Below are positions 9,655-19,856 of a DNA stretch of 64,000 nucleotides, piece by piece. Source of the DNA: Vibrio neptunius. Its GTDB lineage: Bacteria > Pseudomonadota > Gammaproteobacteria > Enterobacterales > Vibrionaceae. Position numbers and translations under genes: made by a program. The notes beneath the pieces were generated by a model, which was not told the origin of the DNA, did not search any database, and saw nothing but the letters and a program-made list of their open reading frames with translations. Location of the stretch: the NCBI GenBank assembly GCA_019339365.1, contig CP079860.1, forward strand, positions 248,001-312,000, read 5' to 3'. Positions within the stretch are counted from its first letter, which is position 1. Each line of letters begins with the position of its first letter.

Positions 9655-9954
9655 TCTATCTACCCAAAATAGAACCCTCCGCGTTAGTTGTCTTTTTGGG
9701 CACTTAAGTACACATAGCGCCTTGTTTGGTCATTTCAGCCAGTTTTATTCTATGAAGTGCAGTCATTACTCTTGCTTACTCTTTAGTTAGCATGACTTAA
9801 TAGCGCACTTGCTTTGTTAAAAATGAAACACGGCCATGGTTTCAAACTTAGCCCCAATATGGCCTAGCTAGCATTTTCCAAACACTGCTAAGTAAAAATA
9901 ACGATAACACAAGACTCAAATTGTCTTAAATATCATTAGCAAAATTGAGGTAAT

Positions 9955-9967
9955 TTGCAAAATGCAA
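9955..9967 (+). promoter_or_regulatory. LuxO-binding site upstream of qrr
   Basis: TTGCAAAATGCAA fits the LuxO consensus TTGCA-WWW-TGCAA exactly, about 88 bases before the GG of the sigma-54 promoter. A second, half-conserved TTGCA lies at 9975-9979. Phosphorylated LuxO activates qrr genes from such upstream sites. Confidence 0.85.
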
Positions 9968-10042
9968 TTCCATATTGCAATCGGTTGCTTGAAAAACCCC
10001 ATTTAGCGATCAAATTTTGAGCAATTACGCGCTATAAAAGTT

Positions 10043-10056
10043 GGCACATATACTGC
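10043..10056 (+). promoter_or_regulatory. Sigma-54 promoter of qrr
   Basis: TTGGCACATATACTGC has GG at 10043-10044 and GC at 10055-10056, ten bases apart, the required -24/-12 spacing. The predicted start, 12 bases after the C, falls at about 10068, right where the conserved Qrr sequence begins. Confidence 0.88.
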
Positions 10057-10067
10057 TTATATAATAT

Positions 10068-10173
10068 TGACCCTTCTTAAGCCGAGGGTCACCTAGCCAA
10101 CTGACGTTGTTAGTGAACCTAATTTGTTCACACTTATTTAAGCCAATCTTACTTATTGAGATTGGCTTTTTTT
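10068..10173 (+). ncRNA. qrr: Qrr quorum-regulatory small RNA
   Basis: About 106 nt. It starts TGACCC, has a first hairpin pairing GACCC with GGGTC, and then the invariant Qrr core CTAGCCAACTGACGTTGTTA (the part that base-pairs with luxR/hapR-type and aphA mRNAs with Hfq). The end is a terminator stem AAGCCAATCT / AGATTGGCTT followed by seven T. The sigma-54 promoter and LuxO box upstream complete a standard qrr gene. I cannot tell which of the numbered Qrr paralogues it is. Confidence 0.95.
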
Positions 10174-10558
10174 CTACCTGCTCTCACTCAAATAGCTTCT
10201 TTCTTGATGGCTACATTGATGTGTCACTTCAATGAATTTCTTATTTTCACTTAAATCAACAGAGGCTGGCTGAATTTTTTCACTTCCTTGTTATCGCCAA
10301 AAATCAATGGCTTTAAATGTAAAAACACGAGTTTCAGCAAAATATCATTCCAAAGTAAAAAAATCCGTTAAAAGCTTCCCAATCACTGACATCACGATTT
10401 AATCACAGCTGTCGGCATTAGCTTCATGAGTCTCTGATTTGTTTGCTCTTGAGTTAATGTCAGAAACTGTATGTTCCCGCTATCATCGCTTTTGGGCTCA
10501 ATATCTGGACCTCCAACTAGAATGCCATTTGCGCTGCACAATTAAGCTCCTCTAGCAT
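10174..10558. other. Region between qrr and codA without a firm gene
   Basis: No convincing gene. On the minus strand a 49-codon reading frame (10392-10541, ending KLMPTAVIKS) runs without a clear start codon or ribosome site; it could be a gene remnant or chance. No promoter for codA could be placed with confidence. Confidence 0.4.
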
Positions 10559-10664
10559 CATGGCACGCTCAAGTACTATGATGTCTGTAGTGTAGGAGCG
10601 CGTTGTGCTACGTCGTACTCAACCCTCTTCTCAACAAGACAATACTCAGCGCGAAATCGCGTAA
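10559..10664 (+). pseudogene. Possible decayed codB (cytosine permease) remnant
   Basis: One frame reads RSSTMMSVV, a stop, then VLRRTQPSSQQDNTQREIA and a stop nine bases before codA. The first piece resembles the TTRMMSVNW region of E. coli CodB and the second looks like a hydrophilic permease tail placed where codB normally ends. The rest of codB, with all but a trace of its membrane segments, is absent. Weak similarity; the position before codA is the best argument. Confidence 0.3.
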
Positions 10665-10673
10665 GGACGCACA

Positions 10674-11951
10674 ATGACTCAGTTATTGATCAAAAATGTC
10701 AAACTACAACACCAAGCAGGGGTAAAGCAGATCCTGATTGAACATGGTCAATTTCAACGGATCATCGATAACGACATGGCTATTGACCACTGTGGTCAGG
10801 TGTTAGACGCAGAAGGTGGCCTCGCCGTCGCTCCATTTTGTGAGCCTCATATTCACTTAGACACCACGCAAACAGCAGGTGAACCAAAATGGAATATTTC
10901 TGGCACGCTTTTCGAGGGGATTGAACGCTGGGCTGAGCGTAAAGAAATGCTGTCAGTGGAAGATGTTAAAACTCGCGCAAAGCAGACTCTTAAATGGCAA
11001 ATAGCCAATGGTGTTCAGCACGTACGCACTCATGTCGACGTATCGGACCCGACCCTTGTCGCACTTAAAGCCATGGTCGAACTGCGTGAAGAGATGAAAG
11101 AGTGGGTAGATATTCAAATTGTGGCTTTTCCCCAGGAAGGGATCCTCTCCTACCCGAACGGTAAGGCGTTACTTGAACAAGCCGTGCAGATCGGCGCCGA
11201 CGTGATCGGTGCCATTCCGCATTTTGAGTTTACCCGCGAGTATGGCATTGAGTCTCTGCACTATGTCTTTGAGTTGGCCAGACAGTATGACCGCTTAATT
11301 GACGTACATTGTGATGAAATTGACGACGAACAATCTCGTTTTGTCGAAACCTTGGCTGCCCTCGCTCTGAAGTATGAGATGGGAGATAAGGTTACAGCCA
11401 GTCACACCACAGCGATGGGTTCTTACAACGGTGCCTATGCTTCGCGACTTTTCCGTTTGTTGAGAATGTCGGGGATTAACTTTGTCGCCAACCCTCTGGT
11501 CAACATTCATTTACAGGGTCGCTTCGATGATTATCCGAAACGCCGTGGCGTCACTAGAGTCAAAGAGATGCTCAACGCCAATATCAATGTGTGTTTCGGC
11601 CATGATGATGTCTTCGACCCTTGGTACCCACTAGGGACGGCAAACATGCTGCAAGTGCTCCATATGGGTTTACATGTTTGTCAGGTGATGGGTTATGACC
11701 AAATCAACAACTCATTGGAACTCATCAGCACCAACTCGGCACGTACTTTGAACATCCAGCATAAATACGGGTTAGAAGAAGGTAAACCGGGTAGTTTGCT
11801 GATCCTACCTGCCGACAATGGCTTTGATGCTGTCAGACGCCAAGTGCCCGTTCGTTACTCGATCCGCCATGGTAAGGTGATCGCACAAACTCAACCCGCG
11901 ACGACTTCTATTTGCTTGGAGAGCGAAGAAACGATTACTTTCCAACGTTAA
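10674..11951 (+). CDS. codA: Cytosine deaminase CodA
   Basis: 425 residues, the length of E. coli CodA. It hydrolyses cytosine to uracil and ammonia in pyrimidine salvage. Metal ligands are visible: EPHIHLD (His59 and His61), [10 protein letters not shown] (His and the catalytic Glu), [11 protein letters not shown] and [15 protein letters not shown] (Asp). AGGA precedes the ATG at 10674. The usual partner permease gene codB is missing immediately upstream, so cytosine would have to enter by another route or codB is elsewhere. Confidence 0.93.
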   Translation: MTQLLIKNVKLQHQAGVKQILIEHGQFQRIIDNDMAIDHCGQVLDAEGGLAVAPFCEPHIHLDTTQTAGEPKWNISGTLFEGIERWAERKEMLSVEDVKTRAKQTLKWQIANGVQHVRTHVDVSDPTLVALKAMVELREEMKEWVDIQIVAFPQEGILSYPNGKALLEQAVQIGADVIGAIPHFEFTREYGIESLHYVFELARQYDRLIDVHCDEIDDEQSRFVETLAALALKYEMGDKVTASHTTAMGSYNGAYASRLFRLLRMSGINFVANPLVNIHLQGRFDDYPKRRGVTRVKEMLNANINVCFGHDDVFDPWYPLGTANMLQVLHMGLHVCQVMGYDQINNSLELISTNSARTLNIQHKYGLEEGKPGSLLILPADNGFDAVRRQVPVRYSIRHGKVIAQTQPATTSICLESEETITFQR

Positions 11952-12043
11952 TACCAGCCTGCTGAATAGGGGGGCGCAAGCTTCCCTTGTCTATCGATGG
12001 CAGCAATATCATCGCTCAATCCTGTTAGCGCTATTTGTCGTGA

Positions 12044-12460
12044 TAAAAAAGAAAACCCCACTAAGCTTTCGCCTAGTGGGGCTTATTCTTACTCGCAGCA
12101 ATCCGGCTACTAATAGGTGCTCCCTGCATCTATTCCTTGATAGTACGCTGATTCCTTCAGCACTGTCCGTATCATCGCCTTCCTAGCGGTGTCCTCGGCA
12201 ATCCAGCCCGTTAGCTATCCTCGCTAACTCCCATCGCTTTTTCCTTAAGCGGTGTCCCTGAACCTATCATCCTGATAGAAAATGCCTTAGTCCGTTAAGC
12301 GTCCATTAACTTTCCTTGGTGTAACCATCCTAGTTACTAGCGTCCAGCTAATGTCCTTTGCTTTCCTTGCCGACTGTTCTTCCTAAACAATCGAATCTTC
12401 GTCCTGAAGATGACCTATCCTTGGGTCTTTCCTGTTCCGTGTCTGCTCCCTGCTGACAAC
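12044..12460 (-). ncRNA. CsrB/CsrC/CsrD-family CsrA-sequestering RNA
   Basis: About 415 nt on the minus strand between codA and the deaminase gene. It begins near GTCAGCAGGGAGCAGACA, as CsrB RNAs do, and contains about 26 GGA motifs by my count, many shown as AGGA in loops of short stems (for example CATCTTC-AGGAC-GAAGATT and CTATCAGGATGATAG). It ends in a strong terminator, CCCCACTA / TAGTGGGG (12056-12081), followed by a T-rich tail. Such RNAs bind many copies of CsrA and relieve its control of translation. A CATAAT -10 box lies just upstream. Ends are estimates. Confidence 0.93.
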
Positions 12461-12616
12461 TTAAGATTATGCCAGTGGCAAATTTTAACAATGGCGGATT
12501 TTTCTCTTAGTGCATACCATCGTAGCGAAAAAAAATGAAAACCATTTACAATACAATCACATAGAAAATAAAAACAACAATCTCCATGTCATTATCAGTC
12601 ATTAAACTTACGCATT

Positions 12617-12634
12617 TGTAAGAGATATCGCACA
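12617..12634 (-). promoter_or_regulatory. VarA/GacA-type upstream activating site of the CsrB-family RNA
   Basis: TGTAAG-AGATAT-CGCACA fits the GacA/UvrY/VarA palindrome TGTAAG-N6-CTTACA at 10 of 12 positions. It is centred about 165 bases upstream of the predicted RNA start, a distance like that in E. coli csrB. Inference from consensus and position. Confidence 0.6.
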
Positions 12635-12850
12635 AGCAGAATAGTCATTTGCGACCATCCTAAAACCAGATGGCCACGAAGCTATGTGAGACTTATCGAA
12701 ATAAAATAGAAGTGGCTTGAATCAAACATAGCTAAAGCCTGAATTTAACTGGACTATCTCCGCGGAAATTAGGATATTATTAGCTGATCTGTATCACACT
12801 ACTTTTATAAGTCCCCTATGCCGGGTTTTCTTTCCTAGAGGAATGATTGA

Positions 12851-13291
12851 ATGATTTCTAAATGGGCACAACGCTTTTACCAAATGGCTGTTCTTGTCGG
12901 CTCATGGAGTAAAGACCCTTCTACTCAAGTGGGTGCTGTCATCACTAAACAAAATCGCATCGTGTCTGTTGGCTTCAATGGCTATCCACACGGCATTTCC
13001 GATAGTGCAATGACCGATGAAAGGGAAATGAAATATCTCAAAACACTGCACGCAGAAGAAAATGCTATTTTGTTCGCCAAACGCGATTTGGATGGTTGTG
13101 AAATATGGGTAACGCACTTCCCTTGCCCAAACTGCGCAGCAAAAATTATCCAGACAGGCATCTCAGCCGTTCACTGTCCCGAACAAAGTGAAGATTTTCT
13201 ATCACGCTGGGGTGATAAGATAAAAATCAGCCAAGATATGTTCCTTCAAGCTGGCGTAAAGGTAAACTGGCTACCGCTTGAAGACCTATAG
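12851..13291 (+). CDS. dCMP deaminase-family protein (ComEB-like)
   Basis: 146 residues with the zinc deaminase motifs: HAEEN (His67, Glu69) and PCPNC (Cys92, Cys95). NGYPHGISD is the segment shared by dCMP deaminases, which convert dCMP to dUMP toward dTMP. GAGGAA lies eight bases before the ATG. It is somewhat short for the family, and substrate choice (dCMP or another cytidine compound) is not proven. Its end overlaps the convergent hybrid-kinase gene by six bases. Confidence 0.85.
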   Translation: MISKWAQRFYQMAVLVGSWSKDPSTQVGAVITKQNRIVSVGFNGYPHGISDSAMTDEREMKYLKTLHAEENAILFAKRDLDGCEIWVTHFPCPNCAAKIIQTGISAVHCPEQSEDFLSRWGDKIKISQDMFLQAGVKVNWLPLEDL

Positions 13292-15934
13292 GCCAACCTG
13301 CAGTCGCTCAAAAGTATCAAAAAGCTGTTGTGACTTGTATGGCTTAGGCAGATAGGCATCCATTCCAGCCTCAAAACAGCTGTCTATCTCTTCCGGCAGA
13401 ACACTGGCCGTCAAAGCAATAATTGGTGTTCTGCTTATTTCCTGTTCCGTTTCCAACGCCCGAATGCGACGCGTTGCGGTCAGTCCGTCCATGACGGGCA
13501 TCATACAATCCATCAGAATCGCTGTGTACTGTTGTCCTGACTCAAACAAACTTACTGCTTCAGCACCATTACTGGCTATTTGGTAATCCACCCCAACGCG
13601 GCTGAGAAAGAAGCTCGCGATTTTTTGGTTCATCAGATTATCTTCGACGATCAAAATACATCGGCTTTCACTGGAGTGATACGCTCTACTTTTCCTCCGT
13701 TCAATCTGAGTGGTATTCACATGAATACCGTTGAGTGCTTTGTCAATCGCAGTCTCAAAACGGCTACCCAAAAAAGGAAGTGTTAGATTAGATGACACAA
13801 GAGGTTCGGAATCAGGCAACATGAACAAGTGATGCTGAAAACCAATAATTTCTGAGAAATTAAACCGCGCTCTGAGCGATGCGAGATCACGTCGAGAGCT
13901 ATGATGGGCATGATAACAATAGAAGATAAGATCAAACGGCTCATCCAACACAAGCGCATCATTGGTGGTGTTTAAAGTGGTGACGCTCAAACCGAAACGT
14001 TTAGATTCACTCTCGATTAAAGAGGTGTATTGGCTGCCATTTGTAATACACAACGCTTTGCCTTTCACTTTATCTCGACTTGACTCTACGGCTGAATGGG
14101 CTGGAATAGAAAAATGAAAACGGCTTCCGACGCCGAGCGCGGTGCTAGCAGTGATGCGTCCCCCCATCAGCTCTGCAATTTGACGACAGATAGCCAAACC
14201 TAAACCTGTGCCACCATAGCGCCGAGTAATACTGCTATCTTCTTGGGTAAACGGCTGGAAAATCTCTTCTAGCTTATCTTCATTGAACCCCACCCCCGTA
14301 TCCGCAATACCGCAATCCAAATACGCTTTTCCATCTTCAGTCACCATAGTCATGGTGACTGATACCGCGCCATCTTGAGTAAACTTTACCGCATTACTCA
14401 ATAAGTTCAGCAAAACTTGTTTATATCGAAATTCATCAATGTAGAGACTGTCCGGTATATTGGGAGAAAGTATCACGCTAAGCTCTACCTGTTGTTTGAG
14501 CGCCTTGGTACTCACCATATTCATCGCTTCAAAAACAGATTCGCGAACATCGGCATGGCTAGGCGATAAGGTCAGGTTGCCGGACTCAATCTTCGATAAG
14601 TCGAGAATATCGTTAATAAGGATAAGCAGAGCATGTGAAGACACATCAATATCGCTCAGAATCTCTTTCTGTGAAGGCGTTAAATGACTGTCAGACAAAA
14701 TCTCCGTCATGCCTATGATACCGTTTAAAGGGGTTCTAATTTCATGCGACATGTTGGCCAAAAATACGCTTTTGGCTTGGTTGGCCGCCTCGGCACTCTC
14801 CTTGGCTACAACCAACTCCTGCTCATAGTCCTGCTGAGCTTGAATCATATAGTTGACGCTGCGAGCAAACTTAGCAAACTCATCGTTACCATCCTCTGGG
14901 ACAAATTCTGCACGGCCATGGTTGCGCATACTCCCCATAACAGCAAGGATCCGTTCCAGCTTGGCATTGATTCTGTAAAGGGTACTCGTCCCCCAGAAAA
15001 ACATCACGGCTAACACCGAGAAGCCACCGATGGCTAAAGACAAGAGCGCATTTTCGCCTCTTTTAATGTTCATTTGGAGTTCTTCATGAAGCTCAGCGGA
15101 AAACACAGCAAGTTGTTTTTCCACTAACGCGTTACGCTGCTCAATCGCTAACGCGAAATCCTCCAACCTGTCCTTACTCCCAGGAGTAAGCAACATATGC
15201 TGCTTGTAATGACTACCACGCTGAAAATCGCGACTGGTAAAAACATCGAGTAACCTATGGATTTGATCGGAATCATCGCCCAAATCAATAAGCTTATCTA
15301 GGTGAAATTGCTGACGCTCGCTGATCTTAAAATAGTCCGCCGCATAGCCCGCATATGAGAGACGAACACTTCTTATTTCCTGAGCGAGCCAAGCTTCCTG
15401 CTCCATCCAAAAATACAGCCAGTTCAGGTCACTCAAGACAAGATCCAACTGATGTACTTTGCGCTCAAGGTTGTGGTTTTCTATCGATTGAACCTCGTTA
15501 TATAACTGATACAAAGCCGCATAGATAAGCCGTCCTAACGCTAAGCTTTCACGGGAACTCACTGTTTTCAGTTGTGGCAGCAATGCGTTGAGCTTTTCAA
15601 TGTAACTCAACGTTCTATTGGAGGCATTGACACCATAATGTACGTGTTCTGATGTATGCGCCGCCTCTGCGGCTGAATTCAGAGATTGCTGCGCCATGTC
15701 AAGCGCGACCACCGCACTCTCACCTTTAATTCGATAGGCCAACGCTTCATACACATATCTGGAAAAATCAGATAAATGTCTGACTGTCTGATTTTTCTCA
15801 CTAATGACAGCGTAGCTGTAAAGTCTCTCCTGAATACGAGTCACCGTATTCACGGTGAATATCAGGATCACCAATGTCGGTATCAGACATAAAATCAACA
15901 ACCGGCTTTTGATTGATATGTTAGTGAGGAGCAT
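13286..15934 (-). CDS. Membrane hybrid sensor histidine kinase with C-terminal receiver
   Basis: 882 residues. One N-terminal membrane helix (about 10-31), a long mainly helical sensor domain, a second helix (about 297-315), a HAMP-like linker, then a HisKA domain with [15 protein letters not shown] (His397), a HATPase domain with [16 protein letters not shown] and GGTGLGLAI, and a final receiver (about 758-882) with phospho-acceptor Asp809 ([11 protein letters not shown]) and Lys in YLPKP. No Hpt domain is visible, so a separate phosphotransfer protein is expected. The signal is unknown and no response regulator gene is adjacent. Confidence 0.92.
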   Translation of the reverse strand: MLLTNISIKSRLLILCLIPTLVILIFTVNTVTRIQERLYSYAVISEKNQTVRHLSDFSRYVYEALAYRIKGESAVVALDMAQQSLNSAAEAAHTSEHVHYGVNASNRTLSYIEKLNALLPQLKTVSSRESLALGRLIYAALYQLYNEVQSIENHNLERKVHQLDLVLSDLNWLYFWMEQEAWLAQEIRSVRLSYAGYAADYFKISERQQFHLDKLIDLGDDSDQIHRLLDVFTSRDFQRGSHYKQHMLLTPGSKDRLEDFALAIEQRNALVEKQLAVFSAELHEELQMNIKRGENALLSLAIGGFSVLAVMFFWGTSTLYRINAKLERILAVMGSMRNHGRAEFVPEDGNDEFAKFARSVNYMIQAQQDYEQELVVAKESAEAANQAKSVFLANMSHEIRTPLNGIIGMTEILSDSHLTPSQKEILSDIDVSSHALLILINDILDLSKIESGNLTLSPSHADVRESVFEAMNMVSTKALKQQVELSVILSPNIPDSLYIDEFRYKQVLLNLLSNAVKFTQDGAVSVTMTMVTEDGKAYLDCGIADTGVGFNEDKLEEIFQPFTQEDSSITRRYGGTGLGLAICRQIAELMGGRITASTALGVGSRFHFSIPAHSAVESSRDKVKGKALCITNGSQYTSLIESESKRFGLSVTTLNTTNDALVLDEPFDLIFYCYHAHHSSRRDLASLRARFNFSEIIGFQHHLFMLPDSEPLVSSNLTLPFLGSRFETAIDKALNGIHVNTTQIERRKSRAYHSSESRCILIVEDNLMNQKIASFFLSRVGVDYQIASNGAEAVSLFESGQQYTAILMDCMMPVMDGLTATRRIRALETEQEISRTPIIALTASVLPEEIDSCFEAGMDAYLPKPYKSQQLFDTFERLQVGL

Positions 15935-16688
15935 GGAGACTCGTTCCTTCGAATCATTTTTTGAACCACTAGACTGTTAATACTAGTTGATATTAAATTT
16001 GGTTCTTATTATCCAGACCAAAATCGAGAGAATTTTTCGATCGGCACAGGATCTTTTTGCGCAAATGTTCGCTGTCCTACACAGTTCTTTGTTTTCCATC
16101 TCTAGCATGCCGTGGTATATCGAGCGGTATTTTTAAGACAAATTGTCAACCCAGTACAAAGGGGTTACTTCACGCGTCAAAGCCGATCAGCCTGAAAAGT
16201 GCCCGGCGAGTATTATTTCACGCATTAAATTAATAAATCTATTGAGGAGCAAAGGGAAGCAGGTCAAAAAACGTGATCAACAGTCAATGCACACTGCCTC
16301 ACAAAACAAGTGAAACGTTTGCTTAACTAGTTAAATTCATTTCACCAGACTTTTGTTTACTTTTTCAGTTGTTAACATGTTCTAATTCAAATTATTTAAT
16401 GTTCAATTTTAAAAATTTTCATTATTTTTGAGCTTCAAGTATTTTTCTACGAAAATTAAGTAATAGATTTAAAAAATGTCAATAGGTTAATTTAAGCGTA
16501 ATTTACGTATTCTGGACCACGATGTTAGCGATTTACTCTGTAATTAATTTTTCTAGCAGAATAAGATGTTAGGCATTACAATCCTGCCGCATAAAAATTA
16601 CAAAAATAAAACACTTTTTTATCTCTACTCACTCCCCTACACAGTGAAGTAGAGTCAGTCCCCAAAACGTGAAAGGTCCAAACAAACA
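15935..16688. other. Long A+T-rich upstream region of the GAPDH gene
   Basis: No gene seen in about 750 bases between divergent genes. A GTGAAACGTTTGC at 16310-16322 resembles the Cra (FruR) operator consensus, which would suit a glycolytic/gluconeogenic gene, but it is imperfect and about 370 bases from the start codon. The stretch 16370-16620 is very A+T-rich, as expected for a promoter region. Confidence 0.4.
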
Positions 16689-18126
16689 ATGAGTCCAGAG
16701 AAACACCTCCTTGACTGGCAAACTAGCCAAACGATTGCGGAAACTATCTCTCCCCTACTTGGTCAACTTTATCGCGAAAAAGGCGTCGAAGTTCTACTGT
16801 TTGGTAAAACTCTGGTGAATGCAGCGACCATAGACATTATCAAAACGCATCGTCTTGCTCGTCGCTATACAGGAACGCCACTTTCAGCGGAGCAAACATT
16901 ACCGCTGATCAAAGCACTATCAGAAATGGAGCTATCGCCATGTCGTGTTGATGTGGGCCAATTAGCGCACCAATTCTGGAAAGGTCGCGATGACGAACAC
17001 GGTGTGAAAGACTTCCTGCATTCTTCTCTGATGGGCGCAATGAACGGTGAAACCGTCACTGAGCCTCGCGATGTCGTACTTTATGGTTTTGGTCGTATTG
17101 GCCGTTTGCTTACTCGCCTATTAGTCGAAAAAAAGTGGCCCAGGCTACCCATTGCGCCTCCGCGCTGTCGTAGTACGCGGCGGTAAAAAAGGTGACCTAG
17201 AAAAACGTGCAAGCCTACTTCGCCGTGACTCAGTGCATGGCCAGTTCAATGGCAGCATCGTCGTCGACGAAGAACGCAAAGCGATCATTGCTAACGGCAA
17301 CTACATTCAATTTATTTACGCCAACAAACCGGAAGACGTCGACTACTCAAGCTATGGCATACACAACGCGCTGGTTGTCGACAACACAGGCGTTTGGCGT
17401 GACGCAGAAGGGCTAAGCCAACACCTTGAGTGTAACGGTGCAGAGAAAGTCCTTCTTACTGCTCCGGGCAAAGGTGACATCAAGAACGTTGTATTCGGTG
17501 TTAACGACAAGGTGATCGACGCCGAAGATACCATCATATCTGCGGCAAGTTGCACCACTAATGCCATTACGCCCATTCTGAAAGCAATGAACGATAAGTA
17601 TGGCGTTGTCTCTGGTCATATCGAAACGGTTCACTCATTCACCAATGACCAGAACCTAATCGATAACTTCCACTCAGGTGAACGCCGCGGACGTAGTGCC
17701 TCTCTGAATATGGTACTCACCGAAACAGGTGCTGCAAAAGCAGTAGCAAAAGCGCTCCCTGAACTGGCTGGTAAGTTGACGGGTAATGCGATTCGTGTCC
17801 CAACACCAAACGTGTCCATGGCGATCGCTAACCTAAACCTAGACAAAGGCACAGACAAAGAAGAACTGAACGCTTACCTGCGTGAAATGGCGCTGGCGTC
17901 TGAGCTGTCTGCACAAATTGATTACACAGAGTCAACAGAAGTCGTTTCTACCGACTTAGTCGGCTCACGTTTTGCTGGTGTGGTTGATGGTGCTGCGACT
18001 ATCGCTCAAGACAACCGCTGTGTTTTGTACATTTGGTATGACAACGAATTCGGCTACAGCTGCCAAGTTATCCACTGTATGGAACAAATGATGGGTGTTC
18101 GTTACAAAACTTACCCATCCAAATAA
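16689..18126 (+). CDS. Long-form glyceraldehyde-3-phosphate dehydrogenase, +1 frameshift in A7
   Basis: The first frame reads an N-terminal extension of about 130 residues and VVLYGFGRIGRLLTRLLVEK (the NAD-binding start), then goes off frame at the A7 run 17128-17134. With six A it continues SGPGYPLRLRAVVVRGG and runs to 18126, giving 478 residues. The active-site block AASCTTNAITP carries the catalytic Cys and IWYDNEFGYS is the C-terminal signature. This matches the long GAPDH-like form of marine gamma-proteobacteria, with about 130 residues ahead of the ordinary 330-residue fold. Interconverts glyceraldehyde-3-phosphate and 1,3-bisphosphoglycerate. The break looks like a base-calling error. 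Confidence 0.88.
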
Positions 18127-18135
18127 CCGAATATC

Positions 18136-18227
18136 GCCCCTGAGTTCAATCAGGGGCAAACCTCCACAACACAACTATAACGATATACCCCCGTACTTGC
18201 CGTTTTCATCTGAAAACGGCTTTTTTT
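18136..18227 (+). terminator. Two tandem hairpins ending the GAPDH transcript
   Basis: The first stem is GCCCCTGA / TCAGGGGC (18136-18157). The second is GCCGTTTT / AAAACGGC (18199-18220) followed by seven T, a strong intrinsic terminator. Confidence 0.88.
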
Positions 18228-18301
18228 GTTTAAGAGTGTTTCATTCATCTTTCATTCATTTCCGATTGTTTAGTATTTGTATTAAAAGAGAGGTATCCAT
18301 T

Positions 18302-18508
18302 ATGAATAGAGTGATGTCGAGCGTACTTGCGCTGTTTATTGGCTTCTTTACCATTATCATTGGCCTGATTCTCGCGATACCCCTGACTATCGCAGCACTG
18401 ATTACTGGAAAGAAGATTGAGAGGGCGATTAAGAAAAACGCCAACACGGCTCAGCAACAATCAAAAGGTTCAGTGCTGGAGGGAGAGTATGAAGACGTAT
18501 CAAAGTAA
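18302..18508 (+). CDS. Small membrane protein of unknown function
   Basis: 68 residues from ATG 18302, with GAGAGG a few bases upstream. A single strongly hydrophobic stretch covers residues 6-34, followed by a basic segment (GKKIERAIKK) and a polar tail. No family recognised. It overlaps the start of the lipoprotein hydrolase by about 20 bases if that gene begins at 18489, so the two are probably one operon. Confidence 0.65.
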   Translation: MNRVMSSVLALFIGFFTIIIGLILAIPLTIAALITGKKIERAIKKNANTAQQQSKGSVLEGEYEDVSK

Positions 18509-19700
18509 AACAGACAAACTTGAATACATGATGCGTAAAAAAATTGCCTTGGTCTTTTATGTTGCAGCCGCAGTCACAGCAGGACTGGTTGGCTGCAGTA
18601 CGCCGTCCAAAGACCCAGCGTATGAAAAGGCGGACACACTACCCAGCTACCAACAGACAAGCTTTGAAAGCTATGTAGCGGACACAAAAGCATGGCTGAT
18701 GGACAACCGCTTGTTTATGACAGCGGATCATCAAGAGGAATTGGCACAAGTCCTACCACACGAATATCACCCAGCCTCGCCGAACGGCCAAGGTGTACTC
18801 TTGGTTCATGGCTTAGGGGATTCACCTTATTCTTTCACTGACATCGCGACTCACCTCGCGCAACAGGGTTATCTAGTCAGAACCATTTTGCTTCCCGGAC
18901 ATGCAAGCAAAGTTGGTGACCTTCAGTTACCTAGGCTTGCCGATTGGCAAGGCGTTGTAAAGCATCATATTGATCTCCTAAAAAAACAGACCGATTCCAT
19001 CTGGGTGGGGGGTTACTCAACAGGGGCAAACCTTGTAACCTCTGAAGCTTTGAACGACCAAGACATCAACGGTATTCTGCTTTTTTCTCCCGCTTTTGAA
19101 CCCGGTTCGTCTACCGTTAAGTTTGCTGAGTTAGCAAGCTACTTCGTTACCTGGGCAGACCAAGATCCTGAAGATAATCCATTACGTTATAACTCCTTGC
19201 CAATGAATGCAGCGGCCGTCTACTATCAAACGTCTGCCGTCGTGAGAGAGCAGCTCGCTACCACCCACTACAGCAAACCCGTTTTTATGCTCATGAGTGA
19301 AGGCGATCGTGTGATCAACACTCAGTATTCGATTGACATCTTCTCCCACCGAATGCACAACCCTAACAATCGTTTGGTTTGGCAAGGCGAGCAAGATCTT
19401 CCGGAACCGCGTTCGACACGTTTTAGCATGAAGCTACCAGAGCAACGAATTTCCAATGGCTCTCACATGGGACTCCTGTTCTCTCCGGAGAACCCTAACT
19501 ATGGCGTGAACGGCACGAACGTCATCTGTTCCAATGGTCAGGAACAAGCCCAGGCAGAAAAGTGTGCACAAGGAGAACCCGTTTGGTACTCGGCTTGGGG
19601 CTACAATGAATCAGGCAAGGTTCATGCGCGTCTAACATACAACCCTTACTTCGATGAGAGCATGCAAATCATGGACTCTGTTATGGCTTCTCGAATTTGA
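18489..19700 (+). CDS. Alpha/beta hydrolase, lipoprotein
   Basis: About 403 residues. A membrane segment ends in a lipobox (LVGC at the cleavage Cys), so the protein is probably anchored in the envelope. Then an alpha/beta hydrolase fold: VLLVHGLGDSPYSF (oxyanion region) and VGGYSTGAN, with the nucleophile Ser in GYSTG; a late Asp (EGDRVI) and His (NGSHMG) are plausible partners. It resembles serine aminopeptidase S33/carboxylesterase types. ATG 18489 has GGAG upstream; ATG 18528 would give a shorter, more usual signal peptide but has no clear ribosome site. Confidence 0.82.
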   Translation: MKTYQSKTDKLEYMMRKKIALVFYVAAAVTAGLVGCSTPSKDPAYEKADTLPSYQQTSFESYVADTKAWLMDNRLFMTADHQEELAQVLPHEYHPASPNGQGVLLVHGLGDSPYSFTDIATHLAQQGYLVRTILLPGHASKVGDLQLPRLADWQGVVKHHIDLLKKQTDSIWVGGYSTGANLVTSEALNDQDINGILLFSPAFEPGSSTVKFAELASYFVTWADQDPEDNPLRYNSLPMNAAAVYYQTSAVVREQLATTHYSKPVFMLMSEGDRVINTQYSIDIFSHRMHNPNNRLVWQGEQDLPEPRSTRFSMKLPEQRISNGSHMGLLFSPENPNYGVNGTNVICSNGQEQAQAEKCAQGEPVWYSAWGYNESGKVHARLTYNPYFDESMQIMDSVMASRI

Positions 19701-19856
19701 TCACCAGCTCCCCTCTTCTGACGTATCAGGATAGGTAAACACCCCTTTATTTCTGGGGCTCCTACGTTTTTTCGACTAAGCTGGAATTATTGATTGCAGT
19801 TTATTGAAGTGTTTGTTAATAGTTTTAACAAACACATAAAAACGAAGGATTGACAG

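Noticed and set aside
12090..12460. Repetitive TCC-rich stretch as a CRISPR array or simple repeat
   Set aside because: The spacing and units are irregular; on the minus strand they are GGA loops of a CsrB-type RNA.
12780..12850. Riboswitch ahead of the dCMP deaminase-like gene
   Set aside because: Some GC-rich pairing is possible, but nothing matches a known riboswitch core.
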